Shown here: one piece after another, positions 25,402-35,100 of the stretch
How positions within the stretch are numbered: position 1 is the first letter of the stretch
How the letters are laid out: every line of letters starts with the position of its first letter
Assembly (NCBI RefSeq): GCF_008935075.1
Contig: NZ_CP044545.1
Location: 1,143,501-1,207,500 of the forward strand
Length of the DNA: 64,000 nucleotides
Source: Pradoshia sp. D12
GTDB lineage: Bacteria; Bacillota; Bacilli; Bacillales; Pradoshiaceae
Direction of reading: 5' to 3'
Program-made: the position numbers and the translations under genes
The notes under the pieces: generated by a model
The model's database searches: none
What the model was told of the DNA's origin: nothing
Seen by the model: the letters and a program-made list of their open reading frames with translations, nothing else

Positions 25402-26940
25402 ATGAATTATACGGCTTTTTTTATGTTTCTCGCTATTGTATTTGTTACTTTGCTCATTACTTATTGGGCTTCTAAAAGAACAAACAATGCGAGTGAGTTT
25501 TACACAGCAGGAGGTGGTCTGACCGGTTGGCAAAATGGCTTAGCAATAGCGGGTGATTATATGTCTGCAGCTTCGTTTTTGGGAATAGCCGGTGCAGTCG
25601 CTTTAACAGGTTTTGATGGCTTCTTTTATAGTATAGGTTTTTTGGTCGCTTACTTGGTTGTACTTTATTTGGTGGCTGAGCCACTTAGAAATCTGGGAAA
25701 ATATACATTGGCAGACATGCTGGCAGCAAGGTTTGATGCAAAAAAAATACGTGGTGTAGCTGCTTTTAATACGATGTCTATTTCTATATTTTATATGATT
25801 GCTCAGTTGGTAGGGGCAGGAGCACTGATTAAATTATTGCTGGGCTTAGAATATGCCACCTCCGTTTTAATTGTTGGAGCTCTCATGACCATATACGTTA
25901 TTTTTGGTGGCATGCATGCTACTAGCTGGGTTCAAATTGTCAAAGCTGTATTACTGATGGCAGGGACCTTTATCATTTCATTCATCGTTTTTGCCAAATT
26001 TAATTTTAATATTGCAAGTATGTTTGAACAGATGAGTACAGCTACTCCATTAAAGGAGGCGTTCCTGAATCCGGGGGTAAAATACACTGATGGCCTAGAT
26101 ACATTATCGCTAACAATGGGACTTGTTCTTGGAACCGCTGGTTTGCCACATATCCTTGTACGATTCTTTACGGTAAAGGATGCTAAAACAGCGCGAAGCT
26201 CAGTTGTATATGCTACCTGGATCATTGGGATTTTTTATGTCATGACCATTTTCCTTGGATTTGGAGCAGCAGCTTTTGTGGGTAATGCTGATATAGTAAA
26301 CGCGAATGCAGCAGGGAATATGGCAGCACCATTACTAGCCAAGGCTATTGGTGGGGATATATTGTTTGCTTTTATCTCGGCAGTTGCATTTGCGACAATA
26401 TTGGCCGTTGTTGCTGGTCTTGTATTAACTGGGGCATCTGCGTTTGCCCATGATTTTTATAATGAGATATTGAGAAAAGGAAAGGCAACTGAAAAAGAGC
26501 AGGTTAAGATGGCAAGATATGCATCTGTTGGTGTTTCCGTCTTATCGATTCTTTTGGCTTTAGTAGCACAAAATTTAAATGTCGCCTTTCTTGTATCATT
26601 AGCCTTTGCCGTGGCTGCCAGTGCAAATTTACCTGTAATTATTTATACAATCTACTGGAAGAAATTTAACACTACTGGTGCTATCAGTGCAATGGTAGTA
26701 GGTTTAATCACTTCAGTTGGACTTGTTTTAGTCAGCCCTAACGTGTTTAATCCGGAAGCTGGAGCGGCGATACTGGTTGGTGACCCTTTATTTCCTTTGT
26801 CAACACCTGGTCTGGTATCCATTCCGCTAGGGTTTCTGGCTGGATTTATAGGGACATTATTATCTCGTAAGAAGGAAGATGAAGCGAAGTTCGATGAAAT
26901 TTTGGTTAAATCTAATACGGGTTTAGATACTATAAAATAG
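25402..26940 (+). CDS. actP: Cation/acetate symporter (SSS family)
   Basis: The 512-residue protein of the sodium:solute symporter family has about 13 helices. It starts FMFLAIVFVTLLITYWASKR and has the family blocks EFYTAGGGLTGWQNGLAIAG, DYMSAASFLGIAG and GTAGLPHILVRFFTVKDAK. Members take up acetate, pyruvate or other short monocarboxylates with a cation. It begins directly after the DUF485 stop. Acetate is the likely substrate, given the DUF485 partner and the cre-like site; propionate or pyruvate are alternatives. Confidence 0.9.
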   Translation: MNYTAFFMFLAIVFVTLLITYWASKRTNNASEFYTAGGGLTGWQNGLAIAGDYMSAASFLGIAGAVALTGFDGFFYSIGFLVAYLVVLYLVAEPLRNLGKYTLADMLAARFDAKKIRGVAAFNTMSISIFYMIAQLVGAGALIKLLLGLEYATSVLIVGALMTIYVIFGGMHATSWVQIVKAVLLMAGTFIISFIVFAKFNFNIASMFEQMSTATPLKEAFLNPGVKYTDGLDTLSLTMGLVLGTAGLPHILVRFFTVKDAKTARSSVVYATWIIGIFYVMTIFLGFGAAAFVGNADIVNANAAGNMAAPLLAKAIGGDILFAFISAVAFATILAVVAGLVLTGASAFAHDFYNEILRKGKATEKEQVKMARYASVGVSVLSILLALVAQNLNVAFLVSLAFAVAASANLPVIIYTIYWKKFNTTGAISAMVVGLITSVGLVLVSPNVFNPEAGAAILVGDPLFPLSTPGLVSIPLGFLAGFIGTLLSRKKEDEAKFDEILVKSNTGLDTIK

Positions 26941-27048
26941 TGGTATGACCTCTTTTAGGTCAAGCATAAATTAGGGAAGGGGCTGTTCGTAGGTTATTTA
27001 ATGACTTACAGCGGCCTCTTTTTACATGCAATTGAGCCAATGAAAAAG

Positions 27049-27088
27049 ACAGGCAAAGGTACGTACACGTGACTCCTCTGCCTGCTTT
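27049..27088 (-). terminator. Terminator of the NADP oxidoreductase gene
   Basis: On the minus strand CAGGCA pairs with TGCCTG with partial pairing between, followed by TCTTTTT. It lies about 30 bases beyond the stop at 27119. Confidence 0.6.
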
Positions 27089-27118
27089 ATTTATCATTTC
27101 CCAAGAAATAACTAAATA

Positions 27119-28069
27119 TTAATCAACTACTAAGATTATTTTTCCTCTCGCATGAGAGGATTCACTTAATTCGTGTGCATTTTTAACACCTTTTTCATTT
27201 AAAGGGAAGGTTTCACCAACTACTGGTTTCAATCTTCCCTCATCAAGAAGCTTAGCCAATTCTTTTAGCTGGTTACCATTTGGATTTAACCATACAAATT
27301 CTTCTGTAATGCCGTAGCGATTGGCTAATTCTTCGTTTGGCGGATCTACAATGGATACCAATCTGCCGCCTCGACGTAGGATTTTCATGCTGGCAGTTTG
27401 AACGGATGTCCCAATTGTATCTAAAACAGCATCGTATTCTGTCAATTTATCTTCTATATTTTCGGTATGGTAGTCAATGCATAGATCGGCTCCTAATTCC
27501 CTTAAAAATCCATGGTTTTTTTTGCTGGCTGTGGTGGCTACATAGGCTCCTTTAAGTTTAGCTAATTGGATTGCGTACGAACCAACACCTCCTGCACCAC
27601 CATGAATAAGAATTTTCTGTCCTTCCATAATTTCCAATGCATCAAATAAACACTGATATGCCGTCATTCCAGCCAATGGGACGGATGCAGCCTCCTTAAA
27701 AGATAAATTATCAGGGATTTTCGCAATTAGTAATTCATCAACAGCTGTGTATTCAGCATAGGCTCCATAACGAGTTGTATCGGGACGTGCAAATACCCTG
27801 TCTCCATTTGTAAAATCAACGACGTGTTTACCAACCTCTTTAACAATTCCTGCAACGTCCAAGCCTAATATAATAGGGAATTCGAATGCATATTGATCAG
27901 CAAGATGGCCTTCTCTTAATTTCCAATCAATTGGATTGACGGATGCAGCTTTTACTTCGATTAAGACCTGATTATCTAATAGAGGCGGCTTTTCAACTAC
28001 TTTTTCTTTTAAAGCATTCTGTCCGCCATACTCTTCTATTACTATTGCTTTCATCTTGGTATTTTGCAT
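27119..28069 (-). CDS. NADP-dependent quinone oxidoreductase-like protein (MDR family)
   Basis: The 316-residue medium-chain reductase of the zeta-crystallin type lacks the zinc ligands of alcohol dehydrogenases. It has the GroES-like start KAIVIEEYGGQNALKEKVVEKPP, the block VNPIDWKLREGHL, and the nucleotide motif HGGAGGVGSYAIQLAKLKGAYV. It should reduce quinones or enals with NADPH in the cytosol. ATG 28069 has AAGGAGG with good spacing. It is a single-gene unit. Confidence 0.88.
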   Translation of the reverse strand: MQNTKMKAIVIEEYGGQNALKEKVVEKPPLLDNQVLIEVKAASVNPIDWKLREGHLADQYAFEFPIILGLDVAGIVKEVGKHVVDFTNGDRVFARPDTTRYGAYAEYTAVDELLIAKIPDNLSFKEAASVPLAGMTAYQCLFDALEIMEGQKILIHGGAGGVGSYAIQLAKLKGAYVATTASKKNHGFLRELGADLCIDYHTENIEDKLTEYDAVLDTIGTSVQTASMKILRRGGRLVSIVDPPNEELANRYGITEEFVWLNPNGNQLKELAKLLDEGRLKPVVGETFPLNEKGVKNAHELSESSHARGKIILVVD

Positions 28070-28294
28070 ATAATTCCTCCTTGACTGGTAATTAAGGCTT
28101 TGGAAATCCTTATTATGTTCATTCCCTGTACAAAAGAAGGTAACCGTTTTTAACGTGTAATGAATAAAAAACAGGAAATTTATCCTAAGAGGATTAATTG
28201 AGTTTTTATCTTATAAATGGAGGATTGAGTTATCTAATTTTGAGGAAGGTATGGATTACTGCCATAAGTAAGACGGAGGAGAAGGGAGGGATGA

Positions 28295-28500
28295 TCATCC
28301 TCTAAAGAAAATGTCTAAAACATTGCTGCTAGCAGAGGACTTTTTATTATAAAACTCCGAATAGCCACAATGATTGCATTAAACTACGAGAAATTGATTA
28401 TTTTGAATATCAAACATTTTTGACAGACCGGTTCCTGTCATAGAAACTTCTTTTTGGCTGGCATCAAGGCTTCCACATTTAAACATCCTGATTGTGACAA
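28295..28500 (-). pseudogene. Zinc-ribbon nucleic-acid-binding protein (COG3478-like), two lesions
   Basis: A good start remains: AAGGAG, then TTG at 28500, giving MSQSGCL. One A is missing in an A-run at 28478-28480; restoring it gives the first zinc knuckle CLKCG and the family core VSMTGTGLSKMFDIQNNQFLVV. A stop TAA (28379-28381) then interrupts the frame just before the second knuckle CNHCGYSEFY. With both repaired the protein would have 68 residues ending VLDIFFRG. Small zinc-ribbon proteins of this form are common in bacilli; their function is unknown. Two separate lesions make a sequencing artefact unlikely. Confidence 0.82.
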
Positions 28501-28550
28501 AGCAAATCACTCCTTTATGAAGATAATTTCCGATATAATTATAACATTAA

Positions 28551-28592
28551 AAAACATGTCCCAGTTGCCTATATAGGCGTGGGACATGTTTT
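28551..28592. terminator. Bidirectional terminator of the MFS gene
   Basis: AAAACATGTCCCA pairs with TGGGACATGTTTT around a 16-base loop. It touches the stop of the gene ending at 28593. Confidence 0.88.
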
Positions 28593-29813
28593 TTAGGTAG
28601 CTGCTTTTTCATCACTCTTTATAAATTTGAGAACAATAAAGAATAAAATCAATGAAATAGCACCAAAGCTATAAAAAAGATAAGATTGATTATGCTTCAT
28701 AAAATAAGACATGAGTGGAGGACCTGCTGCTACACCAAAAAATCGTGCCGAGCTGTAAAAAGATGTGATTGTTCCTCTTTGTTTTTTATCGATGTTTTCA
28801 GTAATAATTGCATCCAGTGACGGTAAAATCGTCCCAAGGCCGGCACCAAAAATCGATAATACTCCGATTAATATATAGATATTATCGAAATAAGTTGTAA
28901 AGGTGATGGCAATCGCGCTAACAATGATAGAAGCCAGAATTAGGATTTTCATTAATTTAATATTATCTTTTATTTTTTTTCCGGTGATAAATGAAGCAAC
29001 ACACAAGAAAAATAGGGGAACAGCAAGCACAAGTCCCTTTTTAATTTGATGAATATCATACTTGGATTCAAGTATGGAAGATAAATAAAACTGGATGGCA
29101 AACAATATTAACATGACGAATGCCCCTGTCAGGAATACACTGTATAACCATGACCCATCCTTCTTAAATATTTTTTTGGTATCCTTTAAAAATTCTTTTA
29201 GTGTAGGAGGTTCTTCTGTTTTCTTTGGCAACTTTATACAAAAAAGAATCATAAAAAATGTGACTAAACTTAAAAAAGAGATAGCAAAGAAAGGAAGAAA
29301 CCATAGAGAAATGGCTAATGCAGCTCCAAGTACGGGACTTAAAACTTTTCCAAAGGTATTGGATGTTTCCACAATTCCCAGAACAGAGCTTGCTTTATCA
29401 TCGTCTTTAAAAAGATCGCCAACTAAGGGTAATATGATTGGAAAAGCACCAGATGATCCTATTCCTTGAATGATCCGTCCTATTATAATGACCATAAATG
29501 GATTTTCCATTTTCCAAGAGGCAAAGCCTGATACTAGCCCGCCGATAAAAGCTAAAACTAAACTAGGCAGTAAGATCATTTTCCTCCCAAAACGGTCGGA
29601 TAAATATCCTGCAATCGGTATTAAAAGGATGGAGGCGATTGAATAGCTTGTAATAATCAAACTGGATTGGAAAGAGGAGATTCCAACTCTCTTTTCTAAA
29701 ATAGGTAGAACAGGGATAAGCATTGAATTACCTAATGTCATTATTAGTGGCACTGCTGCTATACTGGCCAAACACCAAAAACTAATTTTATCGGTATCCG
29801 TTTGTGAACTCAT
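28593..29813 (-). CDS. MFS multidrug-type exporter
   Basis: The 406-residue protein has about 12 membrane helices. Motif A is GYLSDRFGRKMILLPSL after TM2, and motif C-like glycines occur in helix 5 (GKVLSPVLGAALA), the sign of a drug:H+ antiporter. ATG 29813 follows GAGGGA. No regulator or substrate gene is adjacent. Confidence 0.87.
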   Translation of the reverse strand: MSSQTDTDKISFWCLASIAAVPLIMTLGNSMLIPVLPILEKRVGISSFQSSLIITSYSIASILLIPIAGYLSDRFGRKMILLPSLVLAFIGGLVSGFASWKMENPFMVIIIGRIIQGIGSSGAFPIILPLVGDLFKDDDKASSVLGIVETSNTFGKVLSPVLGAALAISLWFLPFFAISFLSLVTFFMILFCIKLPKKTEEPPTLKEFLKDTKKIFKKDGSWLYSVFLTGAFVMLILFAIQFYLSSILESKYDIHQIKKGLVLAVPLFFLCVASFITGKKIKDNIKLMKILILASIIVSAIAITFTTYFDNIYILIGVLSIFGAGLGTILPSLDAIITENIDKKQRGTITSFYSSARFFGVAAGPPLMSYFMKHNQSYLFYSFGAISLILFFIVLKFIKSDEKAAT

Positions 29814-29931
29814 TTAATTCCCTCATCTCTCTAAGCAGTTCTATGCAATTACTTTGCCACACAGGATGAGAAATTATGTACATTAAGTGTTCTTAAATGC
29901 TTATCATAAATGGATTGGAATATATATACAA

Positions 29932-29964
29932 AAGAACTGTGAAGGTTATTCACAGTTCTTTTTT
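29932..29964. terminator. Bidirectional terminator
   Basis: AAGAACTGTGA and TCACAGTTCTT form a perfect 11-bp stem. T-runs occur on both sides. It closes the yetJ-like gene. Confidence 0.9.
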
Positions 29965-29966
29965 GC

Positions 29967-30608
29967 CTAATCATCCGAAGATAAAATACCAATAAATCTA
30001 AGGATAAAAAGGAACAGGTTAACAAAATCAAGATATAAATTGAGTGCAGCCAATGGGATTTCATCTTCAGGTACTCCGTACTGTTTCATACGGTTCACAT
30101 CATATAATACGTATCCGCTGAATACGAGTATACCTATAAATGAATAGACAAGCATGGCAGTAGAAGATAAAGGTGAAAAAATATTGAAAATCCCAATAAC
30201 CAGGATGGCGAGCAATGCGGCTAACAGAAATCCGCTTAAAAATGTTAAATCCCGCTTTGTTGTCGCGGCGTAGAGAGAGAGTCCGCCAAATACAACTACT
30301 GTAGCAGCCAAGCTCATGATAATGGGCTGCGGTCCTATTGTTACTAAATAGTTTGCGATTACAGGATATAAGGTGATGCCTGATATAAAAGTAAACGCAT
30401 ATAAGAAACTATATGAGAGAATTTTCCTTCTTCTCACAAAAAACGCCGCAATAAGCATACCGAATTCTATAATCATCAGTGGCAAGAACAAGGATGGAGG
30501 AACAAAATTACCTACAATAAAGCCAATTAAAGAAATAGCTAATGATAAAGCGAAAGTTCTGATAACGGCTGGAATGTGATATTTATTGGTTTCCGTATAT
30601 GAATTCAT
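29967..30608 (-). CDS. yetJ: Bax inhibitor-1 family protein (YetJ-like)
   Basis: The 213-residue membrane protein has seven hydrophobic helices and matches the roughly 214 residues of B. subtilis YetJ, a pH-gated calcium leak channel of the TMBIM family. The C-terminal block YDVNRMKQYGVPEDEIPLAALNLYLDFVNLFL contains the paired aspartates of the di-aspartyl pH sensor region. ATG 30608 has AAGGAGAGG. It is a monocistronic unit, divergent from yhaO. Confidence 0.87.
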   Translation of the reverse strand: MNSYTETNKYHIPAVIRTFALSLAISLIGFIVGNFVPPSLFLPLMIIEFGMLIAAFFVRRRKILSYSFLYAFTFISGITLYPVIANYLVTIGPQPIIMSLAATVVVFGGLSLYAATTKRDLTFLSGFLLAALLAILVIGIFNIFSPLSSTAMLVYSFIGILVFSGYVLYDVNRMKQYGVPEDEIPLAALNLYLDFVNLFLFILRFIGILSSDD

Positions 30609-30738
30609 TTATTTACCTCTCCTTTTATTTATCATATATGTATCTACGATTAACTATATCAAAGGTTTCAAGGAATATCCTGATTTTTACATAGAAATAG
30701 TAGAGACAAATACAAATGGATTTTATATAATAAAAATA

Positions 30739-30752
30739 AGAACATTTGTTCT
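30739..30752. promoter_or_regulatory. LexA (SOS) box candidate
   Basis: AGAACATTTGTTCT is a perfect palindrome with the GAAC-N4-GTTC core of Gram-positive LexA boxes. It lies 116 bases before yhaO, in the spacer that also serves the divergent yetJ-like gene. Confidence 0.65.
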
Positions 30753-30867
30753 TTTTGGTAGGTGTTGTATATAGCTGTGAATATTTGGGAGTGTTAGGTT
30801 CAGGGCTCTAGTGTATACCATTTTATGCTATTCTATGATTATGAGGATGAGGAAAGGGGGAGACTTT

Positions 30868-32133
30868 GTGAACTTTACATTTATCCATGCTGCTGATATC
30901 CATTTAGATAGTCCATTAAAAGGTTTATCAAGATATGAAGGAGCACCAGTCGAAAAGTTGCGCAGTGCTACCAGAGATGCATTTAAAAATATGATTGATT
31001 TTGCTATTAAAGAAAAAGTGCATTTCATCATTATTGCAGGTGATTTATATGATGGGGATTGGAAGGATTACAATACAGGTCTCTTTTTTGCAAACGAAAT
31101 GGCAAGGCTAAAAATGCATCAAATCCCTGTTTATATGATTAAAGGGAATCATGATGCAGCAAGTATCATTACTAAAGAAATAAAACTTCCTGATAATGTT
31201 TATATTTTTGATGATAAAAAATGCAAAAGTATGTTTATAGATGAACTTGGAGTGGCCCTACATGGTCAAGGATTTTCAACACGTGCTGTAACAGATAATC
31301 TTGCTAAAAGCTATCCGCAAAAGGAAGATGGATATTTCAATATTGGGATTTTGCATACATCGGCAGTAGGCCGGGAAGGACATGAGAATTATGCCCCCTG
31401 TTCCATAGAGGACATGAAGGGGAAAGAATATGACTATTGGGCTCTTGGGCATATTCATAAACGGGAGTTTTTATGTGAGAAAAACCCAGTCATTCTCTTT
31501 CCAGGCAATATTCAAAGCCGGCACAGCAAAGAGACAGGTCCAAAAGGATGTTCCTTGATTAAAGTTAGCGATGGTCAGATACAGGAATTAAATCATATAT
31601 CACTGGATGTATTACGCTGGGAGATCATTGAGATAGATGCGACCCCCCTTGGTGATTACGATCAATTTCTCCAGAAAATCGAAGAGCAGCTGGAAAATTA
31701 CCTAGATACTGCAGATGGTAGAATGCTCGCAGCCAGAGTAGTCGTCAGTGGCAATACTTCTTTATATCAGGAGCTTATGAAAAATAAAGAAAAAGTATTA
31801 AATGACATTAGATCTGCAGCTTTTGCCGTTGGACATGGGCAAATATGGATAGAGAAAATAAAGAATAAAACGGCTCCACCGTTAGAGTCCAATCATTTCT
31901 CTGATGAAAATAACCCAGTGACCTCCATTTTTAACTGGCTTGAGAAAAGTGATATGGATGAATTGCTCGAAGATGTAAGAAAAGAGTTTTCTGCGATTAC
32001 TAACGTATTACCGACCGATTTAAAAAGAGGAGAGAATATGGTTATTCCTGATTCAGTTGCCATGCTGGAAGAAAAACTGGAGGAAGTTAAACAACTGGTG
32101 AGCCTTGAGTTACAAATGGAAGGAGGTAAATAA
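30868..32133 (+). CDS. yhaO: Metallophosphoesterase DNA repair exonuclease subunit (YhaO, SbcD/Mre11-like)
   Basis: The 421-residue protein has the Mre11/SbcD metal motifs in order: ADIHLDSPL, GDLYDGDW, GNHDA, and GHIHKRE, with a C-terminal capping region. The enzyme should cut DNA ends together with the Rad50-like ATPase encoded next. GTG 30868 is chosen because GAAAGGGGG lies upstream; a longer frame from 30811 lacks one. The next gene starts three bases after its stop. A LexA-like box lies upstream. Confidence 0.92.
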   Translation: MNFTFIHAADIHLDSPLKGLSRYEGAPVEKLRSATRDAFKNMIDFAIKEKVHFIIIAGDLYDGDWKDYNTGLFFANEMARLKMHQIPVYMIKGNHDAASIITKEIKLPDNVYIFDDKKCKSMFIDELGVALHGQGFSTRAVTDNLAKSYPQKEDGYFNIGILHTSAVGREGHENYAPCSIEDMKGKEYDYWALGHIHKREFLCEKNPVILFPGNIQSRHSKETGPKGCSLIKVSDGQIQELNHISLDVLRWEIIEIDATPLGDYDQFLQKIEEQLENYLDTADGRMLAARVVVSGNTSLYQELMKNKEKVLNDIRSAAFAVGHGQIWIEKIKNKTAPPLESNHFSDENNPVTSIFNWLEKSDMDELLEDVRKEFSAITNVLPTDLKRGENMVIPDSVAMLEEKLEEVKQLVSLELQMEGGK

Positions 32134-32136
32134 GGC

Positions 32137-35100
32137 ATGCGTTTTGAAGAGTTAAATCTGACTGCGTTTGGTCATTTTACTGATTACCCGGTTAACTTTC
32201 AGCCAAATCAATCTTTACACGTAGTGTATGGAAATAATGAAGCTGGAAAGAGTACTATGCTGCGTTCTATTACTCAACTCTTGTATGGCATTCCGCATAA
32301 TTCTAAGGATTCATTTTTACATCCCAATTCCAATTTACGTATAAAGGCCCGCCTATCCAATTCATCGGGTAATACTCTGTCCTTCATACGAAGGAAAGGA
32401 AAGTCAAAGACCATTCTTAATGAGGCGGGAGAAGCATTACCAGATAATGTTTTATTACCGTATATAAATGTGCTGTCAGAGGAAACATTCCGAAATATGT
32501 TTGCACTCAATCATGAAACTTTGCGAGAAGGCGGAGAAGCTTTGCTTGAGTCAAATGGAAGCGTCGGAGAGAGCTTATTTGCTGCAGCTTCAGGGATAAA
32601 TACAGTAAAGAAAATTATGCAGGAATTTGATTCGGCAAGTAAAGAATTATATAAATCAGGTGGTTCAAAACCAAAAATAAACGAATTATTAAAGAAAGAA
32701 AAAGAGTTAACTCGCCGACTTAATGATTCGCAAATGCTCGCCAGACAATGGATGCAGCTGGAGGATGATTATCTTCATGGTAAGAAACAGCTGGATGAAT
32801 TAAGAGAGCATTACCTCCAGGTAGACGCAACTCTAAAAAAATTATCGAAGTTAAACCAAGCTGCTCCTATTCTTATTGAAAGAGACAGATTAATAGAGCA
32901 ACAAAAGAGCTTCACTGAAATTCCGGATTTACCCAACGATTTTAATTTACAAAGAGAAAATGTATTAAATGAATTAAAACATGCTGATGAAAATGCCAAA
33001 ATATCCAATACAGAAATAATGGCGCTTGAAGAGAAGTTAGCCAAACTGGATATCGATGAAAAACTTTTAACATGTGAGTCTAGGATTCAATCTCTTTTCA
33101 GCCAAGTTGGTGCATACGAGAAAGAGAATAAAGACTTACATGTAAATGAGGCAAAGGCTGAGCAGGCACTCAATCGGATGAACGATATTCTCCTTAAGCT
33201 GGGCTATAGTAGGGTAGATAGTGTCAATATTGAGGATTTTAGAATTGCCATTTCTCGCAAAGAAAAAATCCGTATGCTTTATAAGCAATATGGGATTTTA
33301 CATGAAACGATAAAAGAAATAAATAAACGACATGAAAGTCTAAAGGAAACTGTTGCTTTAAAGCGTGCGGAATGGGAAGGTTTTGGAGAAGTAAAGAATA
33401 TTGCCAAGCTTAAACTTGTGCTTGACCATGCCCAGATAGAAGGAAATATTGAAAAAACCATAGATGTTTTATCAGAGGAAATGAAGGATCTTAAAGACAA
33501 ATCAATGGAAGAGCTAAACTATTTACCACTATGGGATGGTTCGGTAGAGGAGTTTGATTCCTTTTACATTTCCATTTTAGAAGAAACTATTAATCAGTAC
33601 ATCGGGCAACTTGAAAGATTTAATGAAGATAAAACAAATTTAGAGCGCAGTATTAAGGTTGAAAAAACGATTATTTTGGAAGCGGAGAAATCGATTGCTG
33701 AATTAGAAGCCTTGTCTGTTATTCCTACAGAAGATGATTTAGAGAGAACCCGTCAGATTCGCGACCATGGTTGGAGCTTAATTAAGAATAAACTTAAAGG
33801 TGAAGACATTGATCGTGAAGCAATTAAGGAATACTGCAGTCAGCAAGAGGTAGAAGAAAAATTTGAGCATGATTTAAAAACAACGGATGAACTTTCAGAT
33901 ACTATGTGGAAAGAATCTGCAAAGGTGGGCATGAAGAATAAGTCGTTGCAGGATATAAAGAGATCTGAAACCAAAATTGCAGCTGCAGAGACACAGCTGC
34001 AGTTCCTTAAAGATGAGATGAATCTGTTTTTTCAACAGTGGAATGAGCTATGGCAGCCGTTCGGTATTGAGCCATTATCGCCAACTGAAATGAAAGAATG
34101 GGTAAGAAAATACACGGTTATTAAGCAGAATCAAGGCGAATATAAAAAGAAACAGAAACTTTGGGATGAGCTGACAGAAAAACGATTGGCTATCAAAAGC
34201 CGTTTATACCTTGCCCTGTCAGAAGTAATCGATGATCTAGATACTCAAGTGTCAGAATGGACACTCACAGACTTAATAAGAGAAGCAAATAGAGTAGTCC
34301 ATTTAGCAACAGAGCGTTTCAATGAGAAGAATTCATTGGAAAAAGAGTGGAAGAGCAAGGCTGCTGATCTTAAACAAATCGAGCAGGAGCTGGCGAGCAA
34401 GCAAAGTGAATTAGTCAATTGGAGAGAAGCATGGGAGGATGCTACTAAACCCTTGCAAGTTGAAAGTCAGGCTCCGATTGATTACACAATGGAAAGGCTT
34501 GATAAGTACAATGAATTGACTACTACGTATGATGAATGGGCAGATATCAATAGCAAAGCAAAAGCTGGCATGTTATTTGTACAGGATTATGTAGATCATA
34601 TCAGAATTGTAGCTAACACGTTACAGTTACCTGAACCAATAAATATCCAATCCTTTATCTATGATTTAACGAATCAGTTGCAGGAGCAGAAAAAGTGTAA
34701 GCAAAATCAACTCGAATGGCAAGGACAATTGGATAAACGGAAAAAAGAATATCGGTTAGCGAAGGATAAGAAAGAGATGGCGCTTAATCGTCTTGATGAA
34801 TTGTTACAGACAGCAAGTGTAAAGACCATCGAGGAAATGCAAATTATTGAAGATAAATATCGACAAAAGCAAAAGCTGTCTGCAGAACTGATCAATCTGG
34901 AGAAGGTGTTACTTGAGATTGGCAATGGCTTATCGATTCAAGAAATGAAGGATGAAATAGACAAGCTTGATTTAGATTTTATGGAAAGTGAAATGGCAGA
35001 ATTAAAGGCAGAGCTTGCAGATTTGGAAGAGAAAAGAACGGAACAGAACCAAATCTTTGGTGTATGCAGAAAAGAATATGAAGAAAAGATTAAGGGAAAT

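Larger units (their letters stand above)
28070..28592. other. Intergenic region with a pseudogene
   Basis: No intact gene is present. It holds the damaged zinc-ribbon gene (28295-28500), a short GGATGATCATCC palindrome at its end, and the terminator shared with the MFS gene. Confidence 0.7.
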
